Shown: positions 52,132 to 61,914, numbered from the stretch's first letter. The stretch is DNA of 64,000 nucleotides from an uncultured Paracoccaceae bacterium (GCA_938005545.1 CALKXV010000023.1:41842-105841), one strand, 5' to 3'. Program-made: numbers and translations. Notes: generated by a model from the letters alone, not told the origin.

Positions 52132-52155
52132 AGGCGCCGCTTTCGGGCGGCGCCT
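52132..52155 (+). terminator. hairpin after second ABC binding-protein gene
   Basis: Arms aggcgccgc (52132-52140) and gcggcgcct (52147-52155) pair perfectly over nine GC-rich bases with a six-base loop, eight bases after the stop. The following cttg is not a T-run. Nothing else recognisable fills the 243-bp gap to the lactonase start. Confidence 0.68.
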
Positions 52156-52366
52156 CTTGAACCAACCACCGCCTTCCCGCATGTTGCCACCGAAAGCAAG
52201 CAAGCGGATCGCCCTTGCCAAAGCCAATAAAATCGCCGGTTACGATGCGAAACAACAGACACATATCAGGCAACCTGGGGGGTGACCCTAGTCATCCAGG
52301 CAACCAACGTCCAGCACCTGGTTGGGGCATGCAACGCCCCTGATGATAAATGGGAAGGAGACGCCG

Positions 52367-53299
52367 ATGTTCGGCATGATCGAGGGAACCGGCTTCGAAG
52401 CCATTGACCCAAGTTTCAATGACTGTCTGATCGGCCACGCGCGCGTTGAACGCTTGTGGAGCGGTGCGCGCTGGTCCGAAGGCCCGGTCTGGTTTGCGGC
52501 CGGTCGTTACTTGGTGTGGTCCGATATTCCCAACAACCGGATGATGCGTTTTGATGACACGGACGGCAATGTGTCCGAATTTCGGAACCCGTCGAACAAC
52601 TCCAACGGCAACACCGTGGATCGCGAGGGCAGGCTGGTCACCTGCGAACACCTGACCCGGCGCGTAACCCGCACCGAACATGATGGATCGATCACAGTGA
52701 TCGCCGACAGCTATCAGGGCAAACGCCTCAATTCCCCAAACGATGTGGTTGTGAAATCCGATGGTTCGATCTGGTTCACAGATCCAACCTACGGCATCAT
52801 GATGGATTACGAAGGCGCGCGCGCAGAGAGCGAAATCGGCGCCTGCCATGTCTACCGTGTTGATCCGGCGGGCAACATCGCAATCGTCGCCGACGACTAT
52901 GTCAAGCCAAACGGCTTGGCGTTCTCGCCCGATGAAACCAAACTTTACATTGCAGACACGGGCGCATCGCACACACCCGGCGGTCCGGCGCATATCCGGG
53001 TGCACGATGTTGCCGTTGATGGCTCACTCAACGGCGGGAACGTTTTGGCTGATTGCACGGCTGGTTTATTTGACGGCTTTCGACTTGATCAACAGGGCCG
53101 CATCTGGAGCTCGGCGGCAGACGGCGTTCATTGCCTTGCCCCCGACGGAACTTTGATCGGCAAAATCCTGATCCCTGAATTCGTCGGAAATGTCTGTTTC
53201 GGTGGCCCAAAACTAAATCGTCTTTTCATGTGCGGAACCACATCGCTGTATTCTGCATTCCTGAATGTTAATGGCATTTCACCTCTCGGAGCGGTTTGA
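52367..53299 (+). CDS. SMP-30/gluconolactonase family sugar lactonase
   Basis: A 310-residue six-bladed beta-propeller of the SMP-30/gluconolactonase family. Metal-binding positions are visible in SEGPVWF (Glu), NSPNDVVV (Asn) and NGLAFSPDETKLYIADTG (Asp). Such enzymes open sugar 1,4- or 1,5-lactones to aldonic acids in the cytoplasm; no signal peptide is present. The ATG at 52367 follows AAGGAG. With IdnD, IdnO and two sugar ABC importers nearby, it would supply gluconate, idonate or gulonate from the lactone. Confidence 0.88.
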   Translation: MFGMIEGTGFEAIDPSFNDCLIGHARVERLWSGARWSEGPVWFAAGRYLVWSDIPNNRMMRFDDTDGNVSEFRNPSNNSNGNTVDREGRLVTCEHLTRRVTRTEHDGSITVIADSYQGKRLNSPNDVVVKSDGSIWFTDPTYGIMMDYEGARAESEIGACHVYRVDPAGNIAIVADDYVKPNGLAFSPDETKLYIADTGASHTPGGPAHIRVHDVAVDGSLNGGNVLADCTAGLFDGFRLDQQGRIWSSAADGVHCLAPDGTLIGKILIPEFVGNVCFGGPKLNRLFMCGTTSLYSAFLNVNGISPLGAV

Positions 53300-53301
53300 A
53301 T

Positions 53302-53709
53302 ATGTTCACGGAACCCAGCTTGAAACTCACACATAAGGCCGTTCTCAAAATGCTTGGGGCGGCGGCAGAAAAGGCCGAAGACATCGGCCAGCCGCAATGT
53401 ATCGTGATCGTTGACGCCAGCGGCGAAACTCTGGGGCAACTTCGAATGTCCGGGGCAAAGTACCTTAGTCTAAAAAGCGCGCGTAGCAAGGCGCGAACGG
53501 CTGCCAGTATCAACGCGCCATCAGATGCCATTCCCGAAGCCGTGGGCCTTTATGTGGCTGCTGCAACCGACGGTGCGGTAACGCGTCTCGGCGGGGGCCT
53601 TCCAATTGTTTTGGACGGTCACTTGGTCGGCGGAATTGGTGTCGGCTCAGGCTCGGTCGAACAAGACGTGGCGGTCGCAAAAGCCGCGCTTGACGCTATC
53701 GGCGCGTAA
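53302..53709 (+). CDS. GlcG/HbpS (DUF336) family protein
   Basis: A 135-residue protein of the GlcG/HbpS family, recognised by CIVIVDASGETLGQLRMSGA, SLKSARSKARTAAS, GGGLPIVLDGHLVGGIGVGS and the final DVAVAKAALDAI. Family members bind haem or corrinoids or have unknown roles near glycolate and organic acid genes. The start is uncertain: ATG at 53302 or TTG at 53296, which would overlap the lactonase stop. It ends 16 bp from the stop of the convergent MFS gene. Confidence 0.85.
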   Translation: MFTEPSLKLTHKAVLKMLGAAAEKAEDIGQPQCIVIVDASGETLGQLRMSGAKYLSLKSARSKARTAASINAPSDAIPEAVGLYVAAATDGAVTRLGGGLPIVLDGHLVGGIGVGSGSVEQDVAVAKAALDAIGA

Positions 53710-53725
53710 CGAAGCCGCAATCCGA

Positions 53726-54961
53726 CTAGCACGTGTCCGCGCGCGCCATCCATAGCGACAACAGACCCGCAGAGGCCGTGAAGGCAAGCAAAACATAGAC
53801 CGTTGTTGCCCAATTCGTACTTTCGAATAACAGCCCCATCAGCCAAGCGCCCGAAATGCCCCCGAAATAATAGCACGCCAAATAAAGGCCATTTGCCGAA
53901 GCCTGATCATGGGTGGCCGTTCGTCCGATGTAGGACGTGGCGATAGATTGCGCAAAAAATAGACCAGCCCCGATCAACGTCAGACCCAACATAAACAGTG
54001 CGAGGTTGGTGGTTAAGGTCAGTCCTAGCCCCGCCATAGACACAACAATCCCGAATTGAAACGACGCCCGGCTTCCGTATTTGCGAAATGCTGATGCGGC
54101 CAGCGGGGTTGTGATGATCGCCGGTACGAAGATAAAATAAACTAGGCCAATCTCGGTCTGCGACAACGAAAACGGCGCTGCCGACAAGATAAAGTTGGCA
54201 TAGGTAAAGGTCGCTACGAAAACAAAAAGCAACAGGAACCCGATCCCGAAGACCGGAACTAAATGACGGTTGGTCAAGTGATCCATCCAAGCGGCGTAAA
54301 CCGACATTCCGCCCTCGGAGGCCTGATAGGTTTTGCCCGATGACGACCCAATGTAGAAAAAAGCAACCGCTGCTCCAACAAGGTTGAGAATTCCAAAGCC
54401 ATAAAAGCTTTCAGCAAGCCCAAAATCGTTTGCAAGGCCCGAAGCAAGCAACCGCCCAAATAGATTAGAGGCCACATTGCCCGTGATATAGGCCGCCATT
54501 GCGCCCGCAACAGCAGTAATGCGGCATTGTTCCGATAGATAGGTCAGCGTCAGTGTAAATGCGCCCGCCATCGCGACACCTTGCAGAATGCGAAGCAACG
54601 TGAACGTCCCAAGGTCCGGCAATTGGGCCAGCAAAAACGTCGGGAGCGACAAAAGCACAAGGCACAGCCAAATGCCCCGCTTCCGATCAATGCGCCGCGC
54701 GAAAACCGCAACCACAAGTGACGCAACCGCCATACCGATGGCCGAGGCGTTCACCGCAAATCCCATAGACGACGCGCTGACATCATAGTGGACCATCAAC
54801 GTCGGAAGCAGAGCTTGCGAGCCGAACAGATCGATCAACGACAAAAACGCAATCAACGCGATCATGACCGATCGGTTCAGCACCTTGCGCCGAGTTTCGA
54901 GCGCGACCAATCCCTCGGCGTCCATATGGGGGCCGACGCCGCTCATGATTGTTGCAACCAT
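53726..54961 (-). CDS. MFS transporter
   Basis: A 411-residue protein with twelve hydrophobic segments and a central hydrophilic loop near residue 210. FARRIDRKRGIWL is the loop 2-3 motif typical of the major facilitator superfamily, and the N-terminal half resembles drug:proton antiporters. It starts with about 30 hydrophilic residues. It lies 3 bp behind the bicupin gene in one operon with patatin. The transported compound is unknown. Confidence 0.87.
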   Translation of the reverse strand: MVATIMSGVGPHMDAEGLVALETRRKVLNRSVMIALIAFLSLIDLFGSQALLPTLMVHYDVSASSMGFAVNASAIGMAVASLVVAVFARRIDRKRGIWLCLVLLSLPTFLLAQLPDLGTFTLLRILQGVAMAGAFTLTLTYLSEQCRITAVAGAMAAYITGNVASNLFGRLLASGLANDFGLAESFYGFGILNLVGAAVAFFYIGSSSGKTYQASEGGMSVYAAWMDHLTNRHLVPVFGIGFLLLFVFVATFTYANFILSAAPFSLSQTEIGLVYFIFVPAIITTPLAASAFRKYGSRASFQFGIVVSMAGLGLTLTTNLALFMLGLTLIGAGLFFAQSIATSYIGRTATHDQASANGLYLACYYFGGISGAWLMGLLFESTNWATTVYVLLAFTASAGLLSLWMARADTC

Positions 54962-54964
54962 CTG

Positions 54965-55837
54965 CTAGCCGCCGTGTTTGCCGTGGGCCAGGGGACCGAC
55001 CCGTGGCACACCTTCGATCTCGGACGCAGGCTCCACAGCTCCAAAATAAACAATAGCTGGGGCGTCGGTGTCATTGGTCCAATAGGCAGCTTCACCGCCC
55101 GCAACGGTTGTTCCTTCGCGATTGGCGATCTCGGTCGCGCCCGAAGCGCGGTGTTCCGTGACGCGGCCCTGCCATGCAAAAACCTGCAAAGGCTCGCCTG
55201 CATCTGTGAAACCCAGAAGCGCGCCGCCGGGTTCGATGGTGGCGCGATACGTGCTTAGCACCCAACCTGCGCCCGTTCCGTCTCCAAAATGTGCGCCGAT
55301 ATCGACGGCACCAAGAAGTTCAAGCTCTGATCCAACCGCGACCGGCATGTCGACGGGAACTGCCGTTGGAACAGGTGCAACGTCGGGGATTTCGCCGCGC
55401 GGTGGTACGACGTCAAAGGCGATTAGATGGACCGTTTCGCCGCCTTGGTTCAACCACCAATGGGCCAGCGAACCTTCTTCCAGGGCAAGATTGCCCCCTT
55501 GGTGAAAGACACGAGTTTCCGAGAGCGACGTGTATTCAAAAATCTCACCCGACGCGATGGTAAACACGGCAGGACGTTTGCTGTGGTCGTGAATGGGCAC
55601 CAGCCCGTTCTTCTTGATCGTCCAAAATCGCGTGCGCAACGTCCGGCCTGCAAGCGATGCAATGCCTTCGTCCGCCAAAGAGTGGTTTCCAATGACCGCA
55701 TTGGAAATTCCGCGACCTTTGCTCGGTCCTTCAAGGCCTTGGATTTCTTTCGTCGGAACACCCGCATGACCATCTGCCAAAACAGGAGCCGCGCAACACA
55801 ATACAAGAACGGTGGCGGTAGAAAAAATACGCATCAT
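54965..55837 (-). CDS. secreted two-cupin-domain protein
   Basis: A 290-residue protein with a signal peptide ending VLA before DGHAGVPTKE. It then shows two beta-barrel halves: the first with LVPIHDHSKRPAVFTIASGE (metal-ligand-like histidines), the second with LSTYRATIEPGGALLGFTDAGEP, less well endowed. The ATG at 55837 overlaps the patatin stop as ATGA, so it is coupled. Periplasmic location and substrate-free sequence leave its role open; binding or oxidation of a small molecule is possible. Confidence 0.8.
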   Translation of the reverse strand: MMRIFSTATVLVLCCAAPVLADGHAGVPTKEIQGLEGPSKGRGISNAVIGNHSLADEGIASLAGRTLRTRFWTIKKNGLVPIHDHSKRPAVFTIASGEIFEYTSLSETRVFHQGGNLALEEGSLAHWWLNQGGETVHLIAFDVVPPRGEIPDVAPVPTAVPVDMPVAVGSELELLGAVDIGAHFGDGTGAGWVLSTYRATIEPGGALLGFTDAGEPLQVFAWQGRVTEHRASGATEIANREGTTVAGGEAAYWTNDTDAPAIVYFGAVEPASEIEGVPRVGPLAHGKHGG

Positions 55838-56934
55838 CGTGACGCCTTTCGTTGAGATAATTCCAAAACATTGCTCATGTGCGGCTTTTCAGATTCGTCC
55901 AGCAAGGCGTCCAGATCTAGCGTCGTTTCAACTTCGATCTTATCGAAATTGGCTTTCAACCATCTGTCCGCATGCGCGCGCCCAACATCGCGCAAATGGC
56001 ACAAGAAGGGCCATTCCGAATTCAGTTTCGACGATGCATCCAGCTCAAGCATGTCATCGCAGCCATCAATCATATGGAGGTAGATTTCGCGGCATTTTTT
56101 CTTCGACAGCTGCCCGGTTCTGACAAACTGGTTCACAAGCTCAATCGTGCGAACATCCCGCAGCATAGGCGCATTGAATGTAATTTCATTCAACCGGTTC
56201 TGAATGTCGCGGGCACGTTTCGGTATTCCGGGCCGCTTTAGCGGGTTGATCTGAACGATCAGAATGTCGGGGCTCGGCGAATGGCTCACAAAGGGAAATA
56301 GAACAGGGTTACCCATGAACCCGCCGTCCCAATAGGGAACGCCATCAATTTCAACGGCTTTGAACATTTGCGGAAGACAGGCCGACGCCATCAGCGCATC
56401 AAGCGTTACTTCTTTGCCGGTGAAAATCCGGGCGCGCCCGGTTTCGACATTGGTTGCCGAAACAAACAGATACATGTCCCGCAAATTGGCAATCTTATCG
56501 AAATCGACGAAATCCTCGACCACATCGCGCAATGGATTAAGACTAAGCGGATTGAGATCATAGGGTGATGCCAGTCGGTTCAGCATGTCCATCATCATGT
56601 AACCGGGCGAATTATCCAGCGACCACGAACCCGTCATGATATCAAAAGGGGTGCGCTGTATGGGGCTTGATTGACCGGCCTGCGAAATGCGGCTCCAGAA
56701 AGATTCCAACATCGCGCGCGCGCCCTCGGCACCGCTGTCGTACATGCCTTGCGCCGCCACCACCGCATTCATTGCCCCGGCCGAACTTCCGCTGATGCCT
56801 TCGATCCACAACGCGTCCTCTTCGAACATTCGGTCCAAAACACCCCAGGTGAAGGCGCCATGCGACCCGCCACCCTGCAATGCCAGATTAATCGACTTCT
56901 TGTGCCGCGACGCGCGGCCCTGACCCTTGGCCAT
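55834..56934 (-). CDS. patatin-like phospholipase
   Basis: A 366-residue patatin-domain hydrolase. The oxyanion hole GGGSHGAF (residues 21-28), the nucleophile elbow GSSAG with Ser51 and the catalytic aspartate in WDGG (Asp203) are all intact. There is no signal peptide. Bacterial relatives hydrolyse membrane phospholipids or other acyl esters. It leads an operon with the secreted bicupin and the MFS transporter. A 14-base palindrome lies 126 bp upstream. Confidence 0.88.
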   Translation of the reverse strand: MAKGQGRASRHKKSINLALQGGGSHGAFTWGVLDRMFEEDALWIEGISGSSAGAMNAVVAAQGMYDSGAEGARAMLESFWSRISQAGQSSPIQRTPFDIMTGSWSLDNSPGYMMMDMLNRLASPYDLNPLSLNPLRDVVEDFVDFDKIANLRDMYLFVSATNVETGRARIFTGKEVTLDALMASACLPQMFKAVEIDGVPYWDGGFMGNPVLFPFVSHSPSPDILIVQINPLKRPGIPKRARDIQNRLNEITFNAPMLRDVRTIELVNQFVRTGQLSKKKCREIYLHMIDGCDDMLELDASSKLNSEWPFLCHLRDVGRAHADRWLKANFDKIEVETTLDLDALLDESEKPHMSNVLELSQRKASR

Positions 56935-57059
56935 GAGGAACCCTTAAATTAATGAACGCACATCTGCCTAACGGTTCAATGCGCCATTCTATGAATTTGT
57001 AGGTCCCGTCATAGTCGTCACTGTTCCAGACGCAAGGAACACCCCGGAAAACCTCGGAA

Positions 57060-57073
57060 TTGTGACGTCACAA
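57060..57073. promoter_or_regulatory. 14-base perfect palindrome upstream of patatin operon
   Basis: ttgtgacgtcacaa is a perfect palindrome in the 279-bp gap between the kinase gene and the patatin gene, 126 bp before the patatin start. It has the length and symmetry of a dimeric regulator site; the regulator is unknown. Confidence 0.42.
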
Positions 57074-57213
57074 ATTCTTGACTGGCACCACATTGTCAGA
57101 CGGCGCCGGTCACAGTTTCACGATGGCCAGCAAAGTTCATCGGCCACGAGCGGTGGAAAGAAAATACATTGGAAAATTAGCCGTCACTTCGAACGTCGGA
57201 GCCGTCGCGCAGA

Positions 57214-58731
57214 TTACCGAATTTGAAGGAACGCCGCAAAAACGAAACAAATCAGAAGAACGACAAGAAACCGGATCGATTTAATATCTTCTTTTGGTGC
57301 AAGTCCTGAGGTGACGGCCCCGTCTGCCAGATCATCGGAAAATCCCAAAGCCGTGCTTGGCGCAACAGTCGTCTCACCACATTCTCTGGCCTCAAACATT
57401 GCGAAATCTGCTTCTTGTCGGCTGCGAATGCGTTCCTGTTTTTCTTTGGCGCGGTCGATCCAGTTCGTTTCAGAACGTTGCTTGTCGTTGTTGCTCGACT
57501 GGTCCGCGTCACTATGTTGTAATTCTTCGTCTTCGTCCCACACCTCGAAAAATTCGTCGTCAACTTCGCATTCCGGTTCTGCATTGGCCTGGACGAAAGA
57601 GCCCTGATTAAACTCTTTGACCCAATCTGGCTTTTGCTGCTCTTTTGGGGTGACTGCAACTTCCTTTTTTTCAACAGGAATTTGCGATGTCCGTCTGACT
57701 TCGACGTTGGTCTCTTCAACCAGCTTCGTAAGCGAAAGCTCAAGTTCTAAGCTTATATCGCCGCCGCCTGCACGGGCGTTCGGAATCGGCGTTGACTTGT
57801 CGTCATTTTCCGCGTCCGAGATGAGGCTTTTCCACTTGGCGGCAGATTGCAACCTGTCGTTCGGATGGATTTTCATGGCGCAATCGATGGCGCGGAGAAA
57901 CTCTGGGCTGTATCCCTCAATACGTCCTTCAAGGGGAATGCAGGGATCTGGCCGATTTCCGACAATTTCTATCATCCGCGCCTGGCTATTGGCTGGCGCG
58001 GTGCCATTCAAAACATGATAGAACGTTGCGGCAAGGGCATAAAGATCGCTGCTTGGCGATTGCGCGGTGCCAGCGGCATAAAATTCTTGCGGTGAATAGC
58101 CGTCTTTTACAACCAGCAAAGACGAAACCGCACGTGTGTGTTGGCTGGAATCGGCGCGCGCGGCACCAAAATCGATCAGTACAGGCGTGCCGTTCTTTTC
58201 TATGATGATGTTGTCGGGCGAGATGTCGCGATGCAAAAGGCCCAATTTGTGAACTTCTTCAATCGCATCAAGCATTTGCACAAGTATAGATTGGACCCGA
58301 GTTGGCGACAGCGCAACTGCATCCCTAATTACCACATCGAAAAGATCACGCCCGTCAATTAAATCAAGAGCCATATAGGCTGTTTCGTTTTCTTCGAACG
58401 CGCGGTGGACACCGACAATGTTGGGATGTCTTAACTTGGCAAGACTTTGGGCTTCGCGCATGAACATACGCACGATCGAGCGAACAGGCTTAACATATGT
58501 CTCGCTCCGAGCGACCACGTTTTTGCCATGGCGTACGCAGAAATCTTCGGGAAAACACTCTTTAATGACGACCGTACGTCCGAGAACATTGTCTTTGGCG
58601 CGATACGTTATACCAAAGCCACCGGCGCCCAGCTGATCCGTAATCGTGAACTGATCGCCCGAGAGCACAGTGCCAATCGGTAGGACCCGTTCGGCAAGTG
58701 TTGCATCCTGAATGATGTTCTCGTTTCCCAT
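57214..58731 (-). CDS. Ser/Thr protein kinase with C-terminal membrane anchor
   Basis: A 505-residue Hanks-type kinase. The glycine loop GAGGFGITY (35-43), Lys57 in VVIKE, the catalytic loop HRDISPDN (167-174) and the DFG triad (187-189) are all intact. A long acidic, low-complexity region follows (about 310-480), and one hydrophobic helix at the very C-terminus (FLVVLLICFVFAAFL) should anchor it with the kinase in the cytoplasm. I start at the ATG at 58731; a GTG three codons upstream is possible. The gene stands alone; its targets are unknown. Confidence 0.9.
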   Translation of the reverse strand: MGNENIIQDATLAERVLPIGTVLSGDQFTITDQLGAGGFGITYRAKDNVLGRTVVIKECFPEDFCVRHGKNVVARSETYVKPVRSIVRMFMREAQSLAKLRHPNIVGVHRAFEENETAYMALDLIDGRDLFDVVIRDAVALSPTRVQSILVQMLDAIEEVHKLGLLHRDISPDNIIIEKNGTPVLIDFGAARADSSQHTRAVSSLLVVKDGYSPQEFYAAGTAQSPSSDLYALAATFYHVLNGTAPANSQARMIEIVGNRPDPCIPLEGRIEGYSPEFLRAIDCAMKIHPNDRLQSAAKWKSLISDAENDDKSTPIPNARAGGGDISLELELSLTKLVEETNVEVRRTSQIPVEKKEVAVTPKEQQKPDWVKEFNQGSFVQANAEPECEVDDEFFEVWDEDEELQHSDADQSSNNDKQRSETNWIDRAKEKQERIRSRQEADFAMFEARECGETTVAPSTALGFSDDLADGAVTSGLAPKEDIKSIRFLVVLLICFVFAAFLQIR

Positions 58732-59084
58732 CGACAGCACCGAGCAATTCGTAACGGCCTATTCCGCCAGCATTTTTCCGTATCGCGTGAGATTGTGTTT
58801 CTTTTGAGAACTATCTGCGGCAAAGATGCGACCGATAGCTAAGGCTTAACTGCAATTAAGGGCCTGTCGCATGGCCAAGCACCGTCTCAACGCCATACAG
58901 ACCGTGCTGAACGGCCTTTGCATCAGATAGTTGGCGAACGTTAACAATAGCTTAAAATGGCTTCGTATTATTTCGGAAGCCGCCGTGATTGGCTGTGTCG
59001 AATTCAGTTTTCACTCTCGAAAATGCATGATGCCCAGCCACATGGGCCGGGCATCTTGATGTTGCACAAATGGGTTTCGCCACC
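58732..59084. other. intergenic region between kinase and gltA
   Basis: This 353-bp stretch presumably carries the kinase promoter and the 3' end of the gltA transcript. Apart from the gltA hairpin at 59029-59055 and a minor cttaa/ttaag inverted repeat at about 58845-58860, I see no gene, RNA or operator. Confidence 0.6.
59029..59055 (-). terminator. gltA terminator hairpin
   Basis: Arms 59029-59039 and 59045-59055 pair over 11 positions with one mismatch, with a five-base loop, 30 bp after the gltA stop. In the transcript it is followed by atgcatttt, a short T-run, so intrinsic termination is plausible. Confidence 0.68.
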
Positions 59085-60380
59085 CTAACGCTGTTCGACA
59101 TCCGTGTAATCGCGTGCATTCTCGCCGATATAAAGCTGGCGCGGACGGCCGATCTTGTTCTGTGGGTCGGCAATCATTTCTTTCCATTGGCTGATCCAGC
59201 CAACCGTACGGGCCAGCGCGAAGATCGGCGTGAACATCGCGGTTGGGAAGCCCATGGCATCCAGAATGATGCCCGAATAGAAGTCGACGTTTGGATAAAG
59301 CTTCTTTTCTTTGAAGTACGGGTCTTCAAGGGCCAACCGTTCAAGTTCCATGGCAACCTGAAGCGTCGGGTTGTTTTCAATGCCAAGTAAGCCCAGCACT
59401 TCATCCGCAGATTGTTTCATGACTTTCGCACGAGGATCGAAGTTTTTGTAAACCCGGTGCCCAAAGCCCATCAGGCGGAATGGGTCGCTCTTGTCTTTCG
59501 CGCGTTCAATAAACTCAGGGATCCGGTCAACTGTTCCAATTTCGCGCAGCATCTCAAGACAGGCTTGGTTCGCGCCACCATGCGCCGGCCCCCAAAGGCA
59601 GGCGATGCCTGCGGCGATACAGGCAAACGGGTTGGCACCCGATGACGACGCCAATCGAACCGTTGACGTCGAAGCGTTCTGTTCGTGGTCCGCATGAAGC
59701 GTGAAGATACGATCCATGGCACGCGACAGGATAGGGTTCACTTCGTAATCTTCAGCAGGCACTGCAAAACACATGCGCAGGAAGTTGGACGCATAATCCA
59801 GATCGTTGCGCGGATACACAAAGGGCTGCCCAATCGAAAACTTGTAAGCCCAGGCCGCAATCGTCGGCATCTTGGCGATCAGGCGGATGGACGCAACTTC
59901 GCGCTGATGCGGATCCGAGATATCGGTGCTGTCATGGTAAAATGCAGACATGGCACCGACCACACCAGTCATAATCGCCATTGGGTGAGCGTCGCGGCGG
60001 AAACCCCTGAAAAACATGACCATTTGTTCGTGCAGCATGGTGTGCTTTGTGACAAGCGCCTCGAAATCTTCCAGCTCGGTTGCAGATGGCAGTTCACCAT
60101 AAAGAAGAAGGTAACAGACCTCTAGGAAATGCGACTTTTCAGCCAACTGATCAATGGGGTAGCCCCGGTGCAAAAGCTCGCCCTTGTCGCCGTCAATAAA
60201 AGTAATCGTGCTGTCGCAGGAGGCCGTCGAAGTGAAACCCGGATCATAGGTGAACACATCGGCTTGAGCATAAAGCTTACGGATGTCGATGACATCCGGA
60301 CCGGCAGTGGGTGACAGAACGGGAAGTTCGAATTCCTTGTCAGCAATCGTCAATTTGGCGGTTTTGGGGGTGTCTGCCAT
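59085..60380 (-). CDS. gltA: citrate synthase
   Basis: A 431-residue type II citrate synthase, the enzyme that joins acetyl-CoA and oxaloacetate at the entry to the TCA cycle. Catalytic residues are in place: the histidine of GPAHGGAN, the histidine of GFGHRVYK and the aspartate of PNVDFYSG. The [13 protein letters not shown] segment is the family signature. Length is normal for the hexameric Gram-negative form. It lies 64 bp downstream of gltX on the same strand. This is core metabolism and marks the edge of the accessory region. Confidence 0.97.
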   Translation of the reverse strand: MADTPKTAKLTIADKEFELPVLSPTAGPDVIDIRKLYAQADVFTYDPGFTSTASCDSTITFIDGDKGELLHRGYPIDQLAEKSHFLEVCYLLLYGELPSATELEDFEALVTKHTMLHEQMVMFFRGFRRDAHPMAIMTGVVGAMSAFYHDSTDISDPHQREVASIRLIAKMPTIAAWAYKFSIGQPFVYPRNDLDYASNFLRMCFAVPAEDYEVNPILSRAMDRIFTLHADHEQNASTSTVRLASSSGANPFACIAAGIACLWGPAHGGANQACLEMLREIGTVDRIPEFIERAKDKSDPFRLMGFGHRVYKNFDPRAKVMKQSADEVLGLLGIENNPTLQVAMELERLALEDPYFKEKKLYPNVDFYSGIILDAMGFPTAMFTPIFALARTVGWISQWKEMIADPQNKIGRPRQLYIGENARDYTDVEQR

Positions 60381-60444
60381 ATTTTTCGTACCCTTTTCTT
60401 GGTTTCACAAACGGCCTTTGTTGACCCCTGTGGTTCCGCATGGA

Positions 60445-61848
60445 TCAAGCTGTCGCGTCTTTAAGTCTTTGCACGGTTTCTTCGCGGCCAAGCACCAGCA
60501 TCATGTCAAAGATGCTTGGAGACACAGACCGGCCGGCCAATGCAGCCCGGATTGGGCCTGCAAGCTTGCCGAGCTTGGTCTCATGTGCTTCGGCCAGAGA
60601 CTGTACGTTTCTCTCCAGCGTTTCGCGGTCCCAGCTACCAGTTTGCAGTTGCGGCGTCAATTCACGCAGCATACCAATGTGTACGGAATCCAGTAACAAT
60701 TCTGTTTTCTCGTCTCGATGCAATGGCCGCTGTGTCAATATAAAATGTGCTTTTTCAATAAGTTCTGGGTAAGTCTTCGCCCTGTCCTTCAGGCAATACA
60801 TGGCGCGCGACATATCGGCGACCTGAGAATCCGTTAGCGACTTCTGACCTGAAAGTGTCAAATATTCCTGAATGCCCGAAAGCACCTCGGTATCGGTTGC
60901 GCACGCAATATGTTGCCCGGAAAGATTGGCGAGCTTCTTGGTATCGAACCGTGCGGGGGATTTCTTGATGCCCGACAGATCGAACCAGTCAATCGCTTGC
61001 TCGGTCGTAAAAAATTCGTCGTCTCCATGGCCCCAGCCAAGGCGCGCCAAGTAATTGCGCATGCCGGACGCGGGGTAGCCCTCGGCCGCCCATTCCTCGA
61101 CACCCAAAGAACCATGCCGTTTTGACAGCTTTTTGCCGTCTTCGCCGTGGATCAATGGGATATGCGCCCAAATCGGTACGTCCCATCCCATGGCATTGTA
61201 AACCAGCATCTGGCGCGCGGCGTTGTTCAAATGATCATCGCCGCGGACAATGTGGGTTACACCCATATCGTGATCGTCAACAACGACGGCCAGCATATAA
61301 ACCGGTGTTCCGTCTGAGCGGAGCACAATCATATCATCCAATTGATCGTTCCGGATCGTCACATCGCCCTGAACGTGGTCTTGAATGACGGTTTTTCCTT
61401 CTCGTGGGGCTTTCACGCGGATCGCAAATGGCGCATCAGGGTGGTCCGTTTCTGGAACATCGCGCCAAGGCGACCGATAAAGCGTTGACTTGCCCTCAGC
61501 ACGGGCGGTTTCGCGAAAGCTTTCTATCTCAGCTTGCGTCGAGAAGCACCTGAAAGCTTTGCCATTTTCCAGCATTTGGTGCGCGACTTCAGCGTGTCGA
61601 CCTGCACCGTCGAACTGGCTGATCGCATCACCGTCCCAATCCAGCCCAAGCCATTTCAACCCGGCAAAGATCGCTTCGGTCGCTTCCGGCGTTGATCGCG
61701 CGCGGTCGGTGTCTTCGATCCTTAAAAGAAATTTACCACCGGAATGGCGTGCGAACAGCCAGTTGAACAGCGCGGTTCGCGCACTACCAATATGAAGAAA
61801 CCCTGTGGGCGAGGGTGCAAAGCGGGTGACGACGGGGCGGTCGGTCAT
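60445..61848 (-). CDS. gltX: glutamate-tRNA ligase
   Basis: A 467-residue class I aminoacyl-tRNA synthetase. The HIGH-type motif is HIGS at 19-22 in [19 protein letters not shown], and the KMSKS-type motif is KLSKR at 240-244. It charges tRNA-Glu, and in many alphaproteobacteria, which often have two GltX copies, also tRNA-Gln before amidation. It diverges from comEC across 66 bp and is followed by gltA. Confidence 0.97.
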   Translation of the reverse strand: MTDRPVVTRFAPSPTGFLHIGSARTALFNWLFARHSGGKFLLRIEDTDRARSTPEATEAIFAGLKWLGLDWDGDAISQFDGAGRHAEVAHQMLENGKAFRCFSTQAEIESFRETARAEGKSTLYRSPWRDVPETDHPDAPFAIRVKAPREGKTVIQDHVQGDVTIRNDQLDDMIVLRSDGTPVYMLAVVVDDHDMGVTHIVRGDDHLNNAARQMLVYNAMGWDVPIWAHIPLIHGEDGKKLSKRHGSLGVEEWAAEGYPASGMRNYLARLGWGHGDDEFFTTEQAIDWFDLSGIKKSPARFDTKKLANLSGQHIACATDTEVLSGIQEYLTLSGQKSLTDSQVADMSRAMYCLKDRAKTYPELIEKAHFILTQRPLHRDEKTELLLDSVHIGMLRELTPQLQTGSWDRETLERNVQSLAEAHETKLGKLAGPIRAALAGRSVSPSIFDMMLVLGREETVQRLKDATA

Positions 61849-61914
61849 GGGGGATTAACCTTTTGGAAACCAAGAAGAGAGTAGGCCTAAGGGGTGTAGT
61901 CAAGGCGTTCGGAG

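Noticed and set aside
52161..52366. A riboswitch or operator before the lactonase gene
   Set aside because: Only a single ggttac half-site near 52237 is seen; no second half or folded structure is evident.
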